From contig NZ_JNIF01000003.1 in NCBI RefSeq assembly GCF_000702445.1, positions 4,092,001-4,156,000 on the forward strand: a stretch of 64,000 nt of DNA, in the 5' to 3' direction. This document shows, one piece after another, positions 1 through 8,302 of this stretch. The position numbers were made by a program, and so were the translations under genes. This DNA comes from Bryobacter aggregatus MPL3 (GTDB taxonomy: Bacteria > Acidobacteriota > Terriglobia > Bryobacterales > Bryobacteraceae). The notes below the pieces were generated by a model. That model searched no databases, had not been told where the DNA came from, and saw only the letters and a list, made by a program, of their open reading frames with translations. Each line of letters starts with the position of its first letter. Positions within the stretch are counted from its first letter, which is position 1.

Positions 1-1377
1 TACAACTATCGGACCGGGGTGGTGGATACCTATCTCGGCCGGAGCATGATGCATGGGGACGAAGTGACGCTGGCTGAGATGCTGAAGCCCGCGGGTTATA
101 AGACCGGCATCTTTGGCAAGTGGCATCTGGGGGATAACTATCCGCTTCGCTCGATCGATCAGGGCTTTGAGGACAGCCTGGTGCTGAACGGCGGCGGGCT
201 GGTGCAGCCGGGAGATGTGCCGGAAGCATTCAGCGGCGTGAGGCCTTCCTACTTTGATCCGGTGCTGAGCCGCAATGGGAAGTGGGAGCCGCAGAAGGGC
301 TATTGCACCGATATCTACTTTCGCGAGGCGATGCGCTTTATCGATGAGAATCAGGCGAAGCCGTTCTTCTGCTACATCCCGACCAATGCGCCCCATACGC
401 CGCTTGAGGTGGCTCCGGAACTGGTGGCTCCGTTCTTGAAGATGGCGCTGGATGATGTGACCGCCAAGATCTATGGCATGGTCAAGAACATTGATGACAA
501 TGTCGGGCTGTTGCTGGCGCATCTGAAGAAGCGGCAACTGGAGCGCGACACCATCGTGGTTTTTATGACCGATAACGGGCCGCAGCAGAAGCGTTTTAAT
601 GCGGGTCTGCGGGGCTTGAAGACGACGCCCTATGAGGGTGGGGTGAGGGTTCCTTTTCTGATGCGGTGGCCGGGGAAGATTGCTCCGGGGACCGTGGTGG
701 ATCGGCTGGCCGCGCACATTGACGTTGCTCCGACCTTTCTTGAGATGACGGGTGTGAAGACGAAGTCGAAGATGGATGGGCGGAGTTTGTTGCCGCTGCT
801 TAGTGCCAAGAAGACGGAGTGGAAGGATCGCGAGATCTTCTTGCAGTGGCATCGCGGGGATGAGCCACGGGCCTTTGAGAATTCGGCGGTTGTGACACAG
901 CGCTATAAGTTGGTGAACGGTTCTGAGTTGTATGACCTTGAGACCGATCCGGGGGAATCGAAAGACCTCGCCCGGGAGCAGCCGGAGCGTGTGACGAAGT
1001 TACGTGCCGCTTATGAAGTCTGGTTCCGCGATGTTTCTGGGACGCGCGGGTATGCGCCGCCACGGATTGTGTTTGATGGCCAGTCGACCGTGTTGCTGAC
1101 GCGTCAGGATTGGCGCGGACCGAAGGCGACCTGGACGCCAGAGGGACTGGGGCATTGGGAAGTGAAGGTGGAGTCTGCCGGGCCTTATGACGTGTCGCTG
1201 TTGTTTGCTCCTTCGGCTCAATCTCGGGAGTTAGAGGCGTCTTGGTTGGGCAAACATACGCTGAAGCCGGGTCAGAAACGCCTTGATTTGAAGGGGGTTT
1301 CGCTGCCGCTCGGAGAGGCGCGCTTTGAGTGCCATCCGGGGCTGGATTATGCGTGGTTCCGGCGGGCGGGGAGCTAG
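1..1377 (+). CDS. Sulfatase (arylsulfatase-type), 5' truncated by window edge
   Basis: The frame is open from base 1, so the N-terminus lies outside the window; 458 residues remain. The sequence shows the sulfatase-family block FGKWHLGD near its start, an IPTNAPHTPL stretch, TDNGPQ and YEGGVRVPFLMRWPG, all typical of alkaline-phosphatase-fold sulfatases acting on sulfated polysaccharides or sulfate esters. The Cys/Ser-x-Pro-x-Arg site that becomes formylglycine normally lies just upstream of the visible part and cannot be checked. The last ~110 residues look like an added beta-rich C-terminal domain. It converges on the next gene with a 7-base gap. Substrate is unknown. Confidence 0.9.
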   Translation, partial: YNYRTGVVDTYLGRSMMHGDEVTLAEMLKPAGYKTGIFGKWHLGDNYPLRSIDQGFEDSLVLNGGGLVQPGDVPEAFSGVRPSYFDPVLSRNGKWEPQKGYCTDIYFREAMRFIDENQAKPFFCYIPTNAPHTPLEVAPELVAPFLKMALDDVTAKIYGMVKNIDDNVGLLLAHLKKRQLERDTIVVFMTDNGPQQKRFNAGLRGLKTTPYEGGVRVPFLMRWPGKIAPGTVVDRLAAHIDVAPTFLEMTGVKTKSKMDGRSLLPLLSAKKTEWKDREIFLQWHRGDEPRAFENSAVVTQRYKLVNGSELYDLETDPGESKDLAREQPERVTKLRAAYEVWFRDVSGTRGYAPPRIVFDGQSTVLLTRQDWRGPKATWTPEGLGHWEVKVESAGPYDVSLLFAPSAQSRELEASWLGKHTLKPGQKRLDLKGVSLPLGEARFECHPGLDYAWFRRAGS

Positions 1378-1384
1378 GCGGTAC

Positions 1385-2194
1385 TTACCGTTCCATGTGC
1401 TGGAGCAGGCGTTGTGCTAGATCCCGTAGTTCGGTATCTTTGGTCCGAAGCTGCAGTTCTCGAATCTTGGGCGTGACTCGTTTGGTTATTGATGGTGCGA
1501 ATAGTTCCAGTGTTCGCACTGCTTCTTTAACCACATTTGAATCGCTGTCGTCTAATGCAGCTATGGCGGCCGTTGCGTAGCGAGGTTGCCGCAATTGTTG
1601 CCGGTAGATTGTGTTGAGCGCAGCAAGCTTAAGTTCAGGTCGAGGGGCAGTAGTCACCATGCTGTCCAAGAGTGTCGCCGCTTGTTCATTGGTTGCCGCG
1701 AGTCGCCCCAATCCGGAGACAGCGGCGACCGCTGTGCGGGCGTCCTCGTTCTCCGTAGCGTTTCTAAGTGGCTCCATAAAAATGACAGGAATGCTGGGTT
1801 GAAGTGCCGAAATGGTGAGTGCAGCGTTGTAGCGGACCCGGAGATGCGGGTCGTTCAATTGCTTCATCAAAATAGGAAACCACTCCTCCAATGCCAGCGC
1901 GCTATCTTTCCTACCGAAAGATACGGTGTAGAGAAATCCAGAAGCTTGGAGTCGGATTTTCTCATTTCGGTTGAACTGAGGAAGAAGATCCTTGAGCTCT
2001 AACTTCAAGCTTCCAACGTCCTCTGTTACCAATCGAGGAATTACTGTCCCAAATGTCTCGGCTCTAGCCGCGTCGCTTATGGTCAGATTGTCATTTGTCA
2101 GTCCGTCGAATAGTTTTTCCCAGTTTAGCTGTTGCCCGAGTAACGAGTTAAGTGAAAGTGCCAGAAAAGCAACATTGATTCGAATTATGTTCAT
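1385..2194 (-). CDS. Secreted HEAT-repeat-like protein, unknown function
   Basis: A 269-residue protein when started at the ATG at 2194, giving a hydrophobic leader (MNIIRINVAFLALSLNSLLG). A longer frame reaches 2374 but overlaps the 3' end of the upstream gene and has no leader. The body is helical with repeats resembling HEAT repeats (for example DPHLRVRYNAALTISALQP and DSDSNVVKEAVRTLELFAP), a scaffold for protein contacts. It lies 16 bases downstream of the preceding minus-strand gene, so the two and the gene at 3434-3958 probably share a transcript. The AT-rich base use differs from neighbouring genes. No enzymatic motif was seen. Confidence 0.65.
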   Translation of the reverse strand: MNIIRINVAFLALSLNSLLGQQLNWEKLFDGLTNDNLTISDAARAETFGTVIPRLVTEDVGSLKLELKDLLPQFNRNEKIRLQASGFLYTVSFGRKDSALALEEWFPILMKQLNDPHLRVRYNAALTISALQPSIPVIFMEPLRNATENEDARTAVAAVSGLGRLAATNEQAATLLDSMVTTAPRPELKLAALNTIYRQQLRQPRYATAAIAALDDSDSNVVKEAVRTLELFAPSITKRVTPKIRELQLRTKDTELRDLAQRLLQHMER

Positions 2195-2210
2195 TAAAGA
2201 TACCTCGAGT

Positions 2211-3399
2211 CTAATAAATGGTTCCGCTTGTTGATCCACTACGCGTTCCAATCCCGGCCAAGCATGGCGCAATGTCGAGGATAGGGTGGTTCCCGGCAGG
2301 CGTAAAGGCATGAATGAGTTGCGCTCCGATGTAAACTTCAAATGCTGGATAACAATCGTGTGAGTAGCTAACACTATAAGTTGGAATCAGTGGGATGGCT
2401 GATGAAATAATTGTTGTTACATCCCAGTCTATCTCTGGAGTCGATAATGTTGAGACGGGGTTTCCGGCACTACCGTACTGATGAATGTAGAGAGTCGGTG
2501 CCGTTCCGCTTAGTCCGATGTACATGTTGTTGGTCGGAGAGTATCCTCTTTTGTCTAAGTAATGACAGTCATTGAATATATGATCACTCAGTAATGTCTG
2601 GTTTGGTTGAAGCGCATCGGATGCATAGCGATCACTGCGGCCGGTATAATTATGGATAGAGTTCGCGATCGCCTGTCCTGCAGTAGTATCGACCTTAATC
2701 TCTGAATGTGTTCGAACTGCTGAAGTATATGGAAAAAAGGAGCGCCCGTCTCCTCCGTAGATGGTTGATTTAATATTAAAGCTACTATCTATGCATGTGT
2801 CAGGTCCCCAAGCCCATTTTGGGGGGGATAAATGATCTGACTTTTACACTGAAAACTCGCTTCGGTGCTGGAAGTTGTGCCGCTGCACCACTGTCTCCCA
2901 GCTCGATAAGTTGAGCAAAGGCCCTTACGGCGATCACAGGAGGAGACCATAGCCAGACGCTAAATGTGGGCCCCCACGAATCAAGATCTCCTTTCTGGGA
3001 AATATATGAATAGTCAAAAGGATCGTACCAGTCATAACAGACTGAGCAACCAGCTAGGATCTCATATGTTTGATATTCAATGTTTAGGTAGAAAGAATTG
3101 TACTGCTCATAAGATGATCCACTTATAACTGTGGTTCCGGTATGTGTCTCTGCATAGGATCCAGTGTTTGACCAACCATCAAAAGATGCAGTGCTCTGGT
3201 CTCTTCTGAGAGTCGAACGTATTTCGAGTTTGTAATAATACTGTGTGTTGTAGTCTATACTTGCACTGGTGACTCCGTATAATTGATTAGTGGCGGAGTT
3301 GTAGTAAAGGTCAGTGCGGCTTTCAGTCAGTGTTTGTGCGCTAGTCGATGACGCAATAAATATAGTGCAAATAATTAGCATTAAATGGTAAAGTTTCAC
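2211..3399 (-). pseudogene. Secreted protein of unknown family split by a frameshift in a G7/C7 tract
   Basis: The first part (3399 down to 2800) starts with a signal peptide (MKLYHLMLIICTIFIASSTSA) and ends in frame shortly after a run of seven C on the coding strand (G7 at 2821-2827). Reading one base later, the frame is open without stop from about 2815 to 2211 and has natural-looking composition (for example KWAWGPDTCIDSS, then many Tyr/Ser/Asn residues). With six C the two parts join into one ~395-residue protein. This could be a sequencing error, a decayed gene, or a slippage-prone tract that switches expression. No domain is recognised. The protein is rich in Tyr, Ser and Thr, as in extracellular beta proteins. 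Confidence 0.7.
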
Positions 3400-3433
3400 G
3401 AAAATATTCTCTCATTGCGGGCGTGCGGTGTTG

Positions 3434-3958
3434 TTAGTTGCCTGTTTTGTTATCTGGTGATGAGGAGTTTTTGCGCAGGTAGGAATCAATAGCGGTTGAG
3501 CTGGTAGCTGATAGTGTGTTTTTGATTTTGTTAATGGATTCGTTGACTAATGAAATATGCGTCATTTGCAGTTCTGTCAATTCTTTTGGAGGCGGCGGAT
3601 ATAAATCCCCTTTTTTGTGTTCTGTGCGAATTTTCGCGATGATAGCCGTAGCTCTTCCGTCAAGGATTTGCAACTGAGAGTCAAGGTCTTTAGCGATAAT
3701 GAGGAGCGACTGGGTGTCGCTTGGATTGAGTGCAAGCTTGTCAGTGACCATAGCTGAAACCAATTCTGCAGATTTTGCAGACGATGCTGTAGCTTGGACT
3801 CTGCGAGATAAGCTAGCCAGATTTCTAAGGAACAGGTGATATCGTGTGTAATCTGGGGTGATCGACGGTATCTGTGATGCTGGCTTTATCTCAGCAAAAG
3901 AAAAATGGCTGCTGAGCGAAAACAAAATCGTCGCCACGGTAGCGATGTAACGAACCAT
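3434..3958 (-). CDS. Small secreted protein, unknown function
   Basis: A 174-residue protein if started at the ATG at 3958, which gives a leader (MVRYIATVATILFSLSSHFSFA). An upstream start at 4030 would add 24 hydrophilic residues. The mature part is predicted mostly helical with a PPPP stretch and no recognised catalytic motif. The gene has the same low GC as the next two minus-strand genes and lies 34 bases before the first of them, which suggests one three-gene unit. The insertion sequence at 4055 begins about 100 bases upstream and may have removed or replaced its promoter region. Confidence 0.55.
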   Translation of the reverse strand: MVRYIATVATILFSLSSHFSFAEIKPASQIPSITPDYTRYHLFLRNLASLSRRVQATASSAKSAELVSAMVTDKLALNPSDTQSLLIIAKDLDSQLQILDGRATAIIAKIRTEHKKGDLYPPPPKELTELQMTHISLVNESINKIKNTLSATSSTAIDSYLRKNSSSPDNKTGN

Positions 3959-4054
3959 TGGATTTCCAACTTCCTTGGAGTTCTCTGAGTGAGTTGGTTC
4001 TACAGTAGGCTCATTGAGCATTAAAAGCAAGCAATTTGTGAAGCAAGTTTAAAG

Positions 4055-4090
4055 ACTGAGTTGAAATTAGCGGGAGATCAGCGGACACAA
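4055..4090 (+). repeat. Left terminal inverted repeat of the insertion sequence
   Basis: This 36-base segment is the imperfect reverse complement of 5304-5339. Identical blocks are ACT, AGTTG, TTAGC, AGATC and CGGACAC in the same order. Confidence 0.7.
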
Positions 4091-4235
4091 TGATGGAAAA
4101 CGGCGCTTAGGGGAAGAGGCGAAGGGAGGGCGTAGCCCGACTGGAGCCGAAGCCCCTAAGCGCCCCGAGCGGGTCCTTACGGTGATAGATTTGGAATCTT
4201 CCAAAACACCAAAATCACCCCGAAAGGACACACTC

Positions 4236-5270
4236 ATGAGCGACAACCAGAAGCTTATCAAAGCCCGCATTGGACTGCTCCAACTCGCCCAGGAACTGGG
4301 CAACATCAAGGCCGCTTGCCAGCGAGCCGGCATCAGTCGGAGCCACTTCTACGAGATCAAGGAAGCCTACGAGAAGCACGGCGCCGAGGGTCTAGAGCTC
4401 AAGCAACGCCGAGCTCCCCGGATGCCGAATCAGACTCCGCCCGAGCTTGAAAAGCAGATCCTCGAGATGACGGCGCAGTATCCGACCTACAGTTACATCC
4501 GCATTGCCGACCAGCTTCGTTTGGTCGGCATCGGTGTCTCTGCCCCCGCCGTCCGAGGGGTCTGGGTGCGGCACGGCATCACTCTCCGACTGCAGCGTTT
4601 GCTCTGGCTCGACAAGAAGACCGCCACCGAAGGCGGCGTGCTGACGGAGCAAGCCAAGCGGCTCCTGCAGAAGCATCAGGGCCGAAACGTGGATCCGGAG
4701 CAACATATCGCTGCACCGCATTCTGGCTATCTGCTTTGCCAGGACACCTACTTTGTAGGCACGATCAAAGGCGTCGGCAAGGTCTACATGCAGACGGTCA
4801 TTGACGCACACTGCTCGCAAGCCTTCGCCAAGGTCTATCTCAGCAAGATGCCGATCACTGCGGCAGACACACTGAATGATCGAGTCATCCCCTTCTATGA
4901 CGATGAGAAGGTGGGGATCGAGAGGCTGCTCACCGACAATGGCCGTGAGTACTGTGGGCTCGAAGCCCGTCATCCCTTCGAGATCTATCTGGCCATCAAC
5001 CAGATCCGCCACAAGAGAACACAAATCGCCTCCCCTCAATCCAACGGCTTCTGTGAGCGCTTCCATCGGACCATCAAGGAAGAGTTTTACAGCATCAAGT
5101 TCCGGCAGAAACTCTATCAGTCTGTGGCTGAGCTACAGGATGATCTGGACGCCTATCTGAGCTTCTACAATCGCCAGCGCCCCCATCATGGATATCGGAC
5201 TCAAGGCCGAACGCCATACCAGGCTTTCCTCGATGGGAAAATCGCCCAGGCGCAACCTATGGCAGCATGA
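4236..5270 (+). CDS. IS481-like DDE transposase
   Basis: A 344-residue transposase that cuts and joins the ends of its own element. The ATG at 4236 is preferred over an in-frame ATG at 4182 because it has an AAAGGA ribosome-binding site eight bases upstream. Residues ~1-60 form a helix-turn-helix (GNIKAACQRAGISRSHFYEIK). An rve-type integrase core follows with catalytic Asp170 (CQDTYF), Asp234 (LLTDNGREYC) and Glu274 (NGFCERFHRT), then the YNRQRPHHGYRTQGRTP tail. The reading frame is intact, so the element may be active. IS481 is favoured over IS3 because there is a single orf without an orfA/orfB frameshift. Confidence 0.88.
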   Translation: MSDNQKLIKARIGLLQLAQELGNIKAACQRAGISRSHFYEIKEAYEKHGAEGLELKQRRAPRMPNQTPPELEKQILEMTAQYPTYSYIRIADQLRLVGIGVSAPAVRGVWVRHGITLRLQRLLWLDKKTATEGGVLTEQAKRLLQKHQGRNVDPEQHIAAPHSGYLLCQDTYFVGTIKGVGKVYMQTVIDAHCSQAFAKVYLSKMPITAADTLNDRVIPFYDDEKVGIERLLTDNGREYCGLEARHPFEIYLAINQIRHKRTQIASPQSNGFCERFHRTIKEEFYSIKFRQKLYQSVAELQDDLDAYLSFYNRQRPHHGYRTQGRTPYQAFLDGKIAQAQPMAA

Positions 5271-5303
5271 AGTAACCGAATCTCACCCGAGGCCCGCAAG
5301 CCC

Positions 5304-5339
5304 TCGTGTCCGGAGATCTTCAGCTAAATACAACTGAGT
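5304..5339 (-). repeat. Right terminal inverted repeat of the insertion sequence
   Basis: Partner of the left repeat at 4055-4090. It starts 33 bases after the transposase stop codon. Confidence 0.7.
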
Positions 5340-5392
5340 GTCTCGCCGTTCTGAGATGATTCTTATCTCTGTTTCAACGATTCACTGCTTTG

Positions 5393-6007
5393 CTAGAAGC
5401 CGGGGAGGCGGGTTTGGGGACGTAGGTTGGTTTGGCCGATGCGTTCTCGCCAGCAGGCGAGGGCCAGCGCCATGACTAAGTCGTCGTGCGCGTCTTTGTC
5501 GAAGGCTCCATATTTGTAGCCTTGCCCGACGCGGCGGATTTCTACCGTAAGTAACTCCTGCTGTAACTCTTTGGCCGCCAGGCAGTCCGCGGCGATGCGG
5601 AGTTTGCCTTGCTCGAGACTCGTTTCGATCGCGGCGTACATGTCGCGCTTGAGTTCCTGACTGATGACGATGCCTTCGAGATTGGCCCCACGGAGTTGGT
5701 CGCGGATCATTTCATAGACGGCGTCGCCGACACCGGTCTGGTCGACGACCAGGACCGTGCGGCCGAGGGTTTCGACCTTGCGGTACAGCGTGCCGACTTC
5801 TTTGGCGAGATCGCCGTAGGGGGTGCCGAGCCGCCATTGCTTTGCATAACGGACGTTGAGGCGCTCCTCCCATTGGGTAGTGGCGTCGATGTAGCGGGTG
5901 TTGATCGCTCTTTGGCTTCGTTCGAGGACAATGAGCGCGGAGTGGTCGCGCTTGCGGCCGAGATCGAGACCGAGGAAGTATTCGTTGCGGACGAGTTGGT
6001 TGCTCAT
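5393..6007 (-). CDS. Terminase large subunit, nuclease part (separate gene)
   Basis: A 204-residue RNase H-like nuclease domain of a phage DNA-packaging terminase. Visible are the first-strand acidic motif GLDLGRKRDHSAL (Asp15), VLVVDQTGVG (Asp89) and the C-terminal HDDLVMALALACW (Asp175/176), the usual arrangement of metal ligands. In most phages this domain is fused to the ATPase. Here it is its own gene, starting at an ATG 11 bases after the stop of the ATPase gene. A long alternative frame spans both genes but is not the coding frame. It would cut concatemeric DNA if the module works as a packaging motor, but no head genes are present. Confidence 0.78.
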   Translation of the reverse strand: MSNQLVRNEYFLGLDLGRKRDHSALIVLERSQRAINTRYIDATTQWEERLNVRYAKQWRLGTPYGDLAKEVGTLYRKVETLGRTVLVVDQTGVGDAVYEMIRDQLRGANLEGIVISQELKRDMYAAIETSLEQGKLRIAADCLAAKELQQELLTVEIRRVGQGYKYGAFDKDAHDDLVMALALACWRERIGQTNLRPQTRLPGF

Positions 6008-6018
6008 GTCAGTGGCTC

Positions 6019-6780
6019 CTAAAGAGAGAGGGCGCGGACCTCGCGCGTGAAGGCGGCTTCGACCCAGGCGCGGGATAGATAGGTGTTCTCGTTCTCGAGG
6101 AAGTGGCAGAGGTATTCCTGTTTGAACCAGCTTTCGCCCATCGATTTGCGTTCGCGATCGAGGAATTCGGGGTCGATGCGGGGGCATTCGTCTGCTGCGG
6201 TTCTGAGGCGCTGCCAGCCTTCGCCGCGCTCCCATTCTTCCCAGAAGAAGCCGCGGGTTCCGTAGGGTGTGGACATGAGGATGAGGCGGCCTTTGTCGGA
6301 GGCGGCGAGGAAGGGGCGGACGCTGCGGTAGAGGCTGTCGCCGACCTGCGCGGCCTCGTCGATGAGGAGGAGACTGGTGCCGGAGAAGCCACGGATGGTG
6401 CCGTCTTTGCCGGGCAGACCCACGATGCGCGAGGCATTGGGGAGTTCTACCGAAAGGGTGTTGACGCCGTCGGACTTCTTTCGGATGCCCAGCGCGGGGA
6501 GATAGCCGATGATCTTGCGGATGAGCTCGCCTGATTGGCGCAGCGTGGGGCTGACGACGAGGACGAGGCTCTTGGGCGTGAAGTAGGCCTGGTGCAGCGC
6601 GAGGATGCTCGAGACGGTGGACTTGCCCCATTGGCGCGAGCAGTTCAGGATGAGCTGCCGCGCTGGGGTGCGGAGGACGATCGCCTGCTTGCCGTCTGGC
6701 TCGATGCCCAGGAATTTGCTGGCGAAGGTGGCCGGGTCGAGCCGCGCAGCGAGAGTGCATCTGGCAAATCCGAGTTCCAT
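6019..6780 (-). CDS. Terminase large subunit, ATPase part (separate gene)
   Basis: A 253-residue packaging-motor ATPase. The phage-type Walker A is CSRQWGKST (residues 47-55), Walker B is LLLIDEAAQ (137-145), and the coupling segment LMSTPYGTRGFFWEEW follows (~169-184). The protein ends where the nuclease domain would normally begin; that domain is the next gene. Its ATG overlaps the TAA of the preceding small gene (TAATG), indicating translational coupling. The key residues are all present, so this is not obviously decayed. The split could be ancestral for this family or come from an old frameshift that became fixed. Confidence 0.82.
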   Translation of the reverse strand: MELGFARCTLAARLDPATFASKFLGIEPDGKQAIVLRTPARQLILNCSRQWGKSTVSSILALHQAYFTPKSLVLVVSPTLRQSGELIRKIIGYLPALGIRKKSDGVNTLSVELPNASRIVGLPGKDGTIRGFSGTSLLLIDEAAQVGDSLYRSVRPFLAASDKGRLILMSTPYGTRGFFWEEWERGEGWQRLRTAADECPRIDPEFLDRERKSMGESWFKQEYLCHFLENENTYLSRAWVEAAFTREVRALSL

Positions 6781-7004
6781 TAGCTGACGACTCGAGTGGA
6801 TGCTTGTTCTCCGAGACCGGCAGTGAGCGCCTTGGCGACCTCGATGCGGATCTCGGGGTAGGGTTCGAGGGCCTGGTAGACGACGTTCAGGATTTGTCCC
6901 AGCCGGACGGTGCCTGACTCTTCAATCTGAGAGGGAGTGGCGTTGAGGTTGACGCCGTCGAGGCTGTGGTAGCAGCCTCGGTAGGCCGTTTTTTTCTTGG
7001 GCAT
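6780..7004 (-). CDS. Small protein of the terminase module, unknown function
   Basis: A 74-residue protein starting with a basic stretch (MPKKKTAYRGCYHS). The ATG at 7004 has an AAAGGAG site upstream; a longer in-frame start at 7043 would overlap the preceding gene. The stop shares a base with the ATPase start. Its size and place before the large terminase would fit a small DNA-recognition subunit, but no helix-turn-helix is clear, so this is only positional inference. Confidence 0.6.
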   Translation of the reverse strand: MPKKKTAYRGCYHSLDGVNLNATPSQIEESGTVRLGQILNVVYQALEPYPEIRIEVAKALTAGLGEQASTRVVS

Positions 7005-7006
7005 GG

Positions 7007-7468
7007 CTATTTCTCCTTTCGTGGCGCTTTGGGGGCGGCCCACTTTTCGATGCGGGCCGATAGCGGGTTGAGCGTTTTGACGGTGTCGAGGTGCTGCTTG
7101 GTGAGCAAAACGAAGGAACGGTCTGCGAGGCAGAGCCGGTAGGCGAGCATGAGACGATTGCCGGCGTCGGCCGTGGTTTGGAGGTGCGGGAGGCGGACGC
7201 GGTGGTTGATTTCCCGTTCAATGAGGCTGTTGAGGCGCTCGGTGATCCAGCGGAGCTGGGCGAGGGCAATGAGGTCGCCTTCCTGCTGGATGTTTTGGGG
7301 CGGGAGCTCTGAGAAGAGGCGATCGAGGAGCCGGTTGAAGCTTCCCAGATCTTCGACATCGTTGACCTGGACAGGAGGGACGATGCGGATGCGCCGCCGG
7401 GGCTTATTGGGTCCGTTGGTGTTGTTGGCTTCCTCGATACGGACTTCTAATTTGTCGTCTTGATTCAC
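7007..7468 (-). CDS. Hypothetical protein of the terminase module
   Basis: A 153-residue protein if started at GTG 7468, chosen because AAGGAG lies five bases upstream (at about 7474-7479). The first 35 residues are charged and Pro/Arg-rich (KPRRRIRIVPP); the rest is predicted helical (FNRLLDRLFSELPPQNI, ALAQLRWITERLNSLIER). The end is basic. It is two bases from the next gene and 49 from the previous one. No family is recognised. It may be a helical adaptor partner of the terminase. Confidence 0.55.
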   Translation of the reverse strand: MNQDDKLEVRIEEANNTNGPNKPRRRIRIVPPVQVNDVEDLGSFNRLLDRLFSELPPQNIQQEGDLIALAQLRWITERLNSLIEREINHRVRLPHLQTTADAGNRLMLAYRLCLADRSFVLLTKQHLDTVKTLNPLSARIEKWAAPKAPRKEK

Positions 7469-7517
7469 GGTTGCTCCTTGCGGGGCGGAGATTGGCAGCG
7501 AGACAGGCTCGCGTTTC

Positions 7518-8093
7518 TTAGTGGGTGATGCCGGCGTCTTTTGCCATTTGGATGAGTTGCTCGATGCTGAGTTTGAGATCATCCGGCTTGGTTGGGGATG
7601 CCTGCTGCATGGCTTGCGCCGCATCTTTGACCTCTTGCGTCTGGTAGAGGAGGAACTGGGCGAGGTAGTTTGGGTTCGTTCTTTGCAGATTGGATTTGCG
7701 GAGCTCTGTGGTGGGCAGACTCTTGGGGATGCTGACCTCGCGCCCCATCGCGCAGAGTTCGGCGTGGACTTCGTAGGCGGCGAAGCGGTCTTTCTGGAGT
7801 TGCCGCAGTTCGTGGAGGGCACTGTTGGCACGGCGCTCCTGCAGGATGGCCAGTTTGACGATGCGTTCGAGTGTGAGGGTTAGACCGGGATCGCTGGGGG
7901 ATTCGAGCCATTTTTGTTCGGCGATGCGTTCGTAGGATCTGGCTTTGGTCACCTGGTAGCTTGCCCAGGCGAAGCGCTCGAAGGCGAGTTCTTCGAGTTC
8001 AGAATCAGGTTGGCAGTCCTGACGGAGCTTGGACTTGTAGTCCTGGTAGGGTGGATCCTCTTGGAATTTGTTTTCTGCGATCTGTTGTTTCAT
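7518..8093 (-). CDS. Helical hypothetical protein, first gene of the terminase module
   Basis: A 191-residue protein started at ATG 8093 with AAGGAG about 12 bases upstream. It is strongly helical (SELEELAFERFAWASYQVTKA, then RRANSALHELRQLQKDRF). This pattern of two long helices ending in an ALxELxxLQ segment resembles small multi-copy hypothetical proteins I recall from Acidobacteriota, though I cannot confirm it here. It is the first gene after a ~210-base region that probably holds the promoters for this operon and for the divergent phosphotransferase gene. Confidence 0.55.
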   Translation of the reverse strand: MKQQIAENKFQEDPPYQDYKSKLRQDCQPDSELEELAFERFAWASYQVTKARSYERIAEQKWLESPSDPGLTLTLERIVKLAILQERRANSALHELRQLQKDRFAAYEVHAELCAMGREVSIPKSLPTTELRKSNLQRTNPNYLAQFLLYQTQEVKDAAQAMQQASPTKPDDLKLSIEQLIQMAKDAGITH

Positions 8094-8254
8094 TTTTATC
8101 TCGCTCCTTCTTCTCTTTTCACAAAAAGATGTTTGCTGGTGACTGCGGAAAAGAGTGAACGGCACACAGCACCAGAACTGCTGCTATTGTCCTGGCGGGG
8201 GGCGAGAGAACTGGAGGGTGGATTTGCATTATGTTGAAAGCAAAGGAGAAATAA

Positions 8255-8281
8255 AATCACATTTTTTGTGATTGATTTTTT
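8255..8281. promoter_or_regulatory. Perfect palindrome followed by a T run: operator or terminator
   Basis: AATCACA and TGTGATT form a perfect 7-base inverted repeat around a 5-base T loop (8255-8273), followed by GATTTTTT (8274-8281). Read on the plus strand this looks like an intrinsic terminator, yet no plus-strand gene lies just upstream. It sits between the divergent starts at 8093 and 8303, so it may instead be an operator or a hairpin in the leader of the phosphotransferase gene. Confidence 0.4.
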
Positions 8282-8302
8282 AGGCTGTTGGAGAATGACC
8301 TT

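Larger units (their letters stand above)
4055..5339 (+). mobile_element. IS481-like insertion sequence with imperfect terminal inverted repeats
   Basis: One transposase gene is flanked by 36-base inverted repeats (4055-4090 and 5304-5339) that match at about 28 of 36 positions when one is reverse-complemented. The shared core includes CGGACAC and AGTTG. Total length is ~1.29 kb, normal for one-gene elements of this type. I could not find a convincing direct target duplication: the flanks are ...GTTTAAAG on the left and GTCTCGCC on the right, so the true ends may be a few bases off. It sits at the junction between an AT-rich block and GC-rich DNA. Confidence 0.75.

Noticed and set aside
4045-5350. 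Direct target duplication flanking the insertion sequence
   Set aside because: The flanking bases do not match over a useful length, so the true ends could not be fixed.
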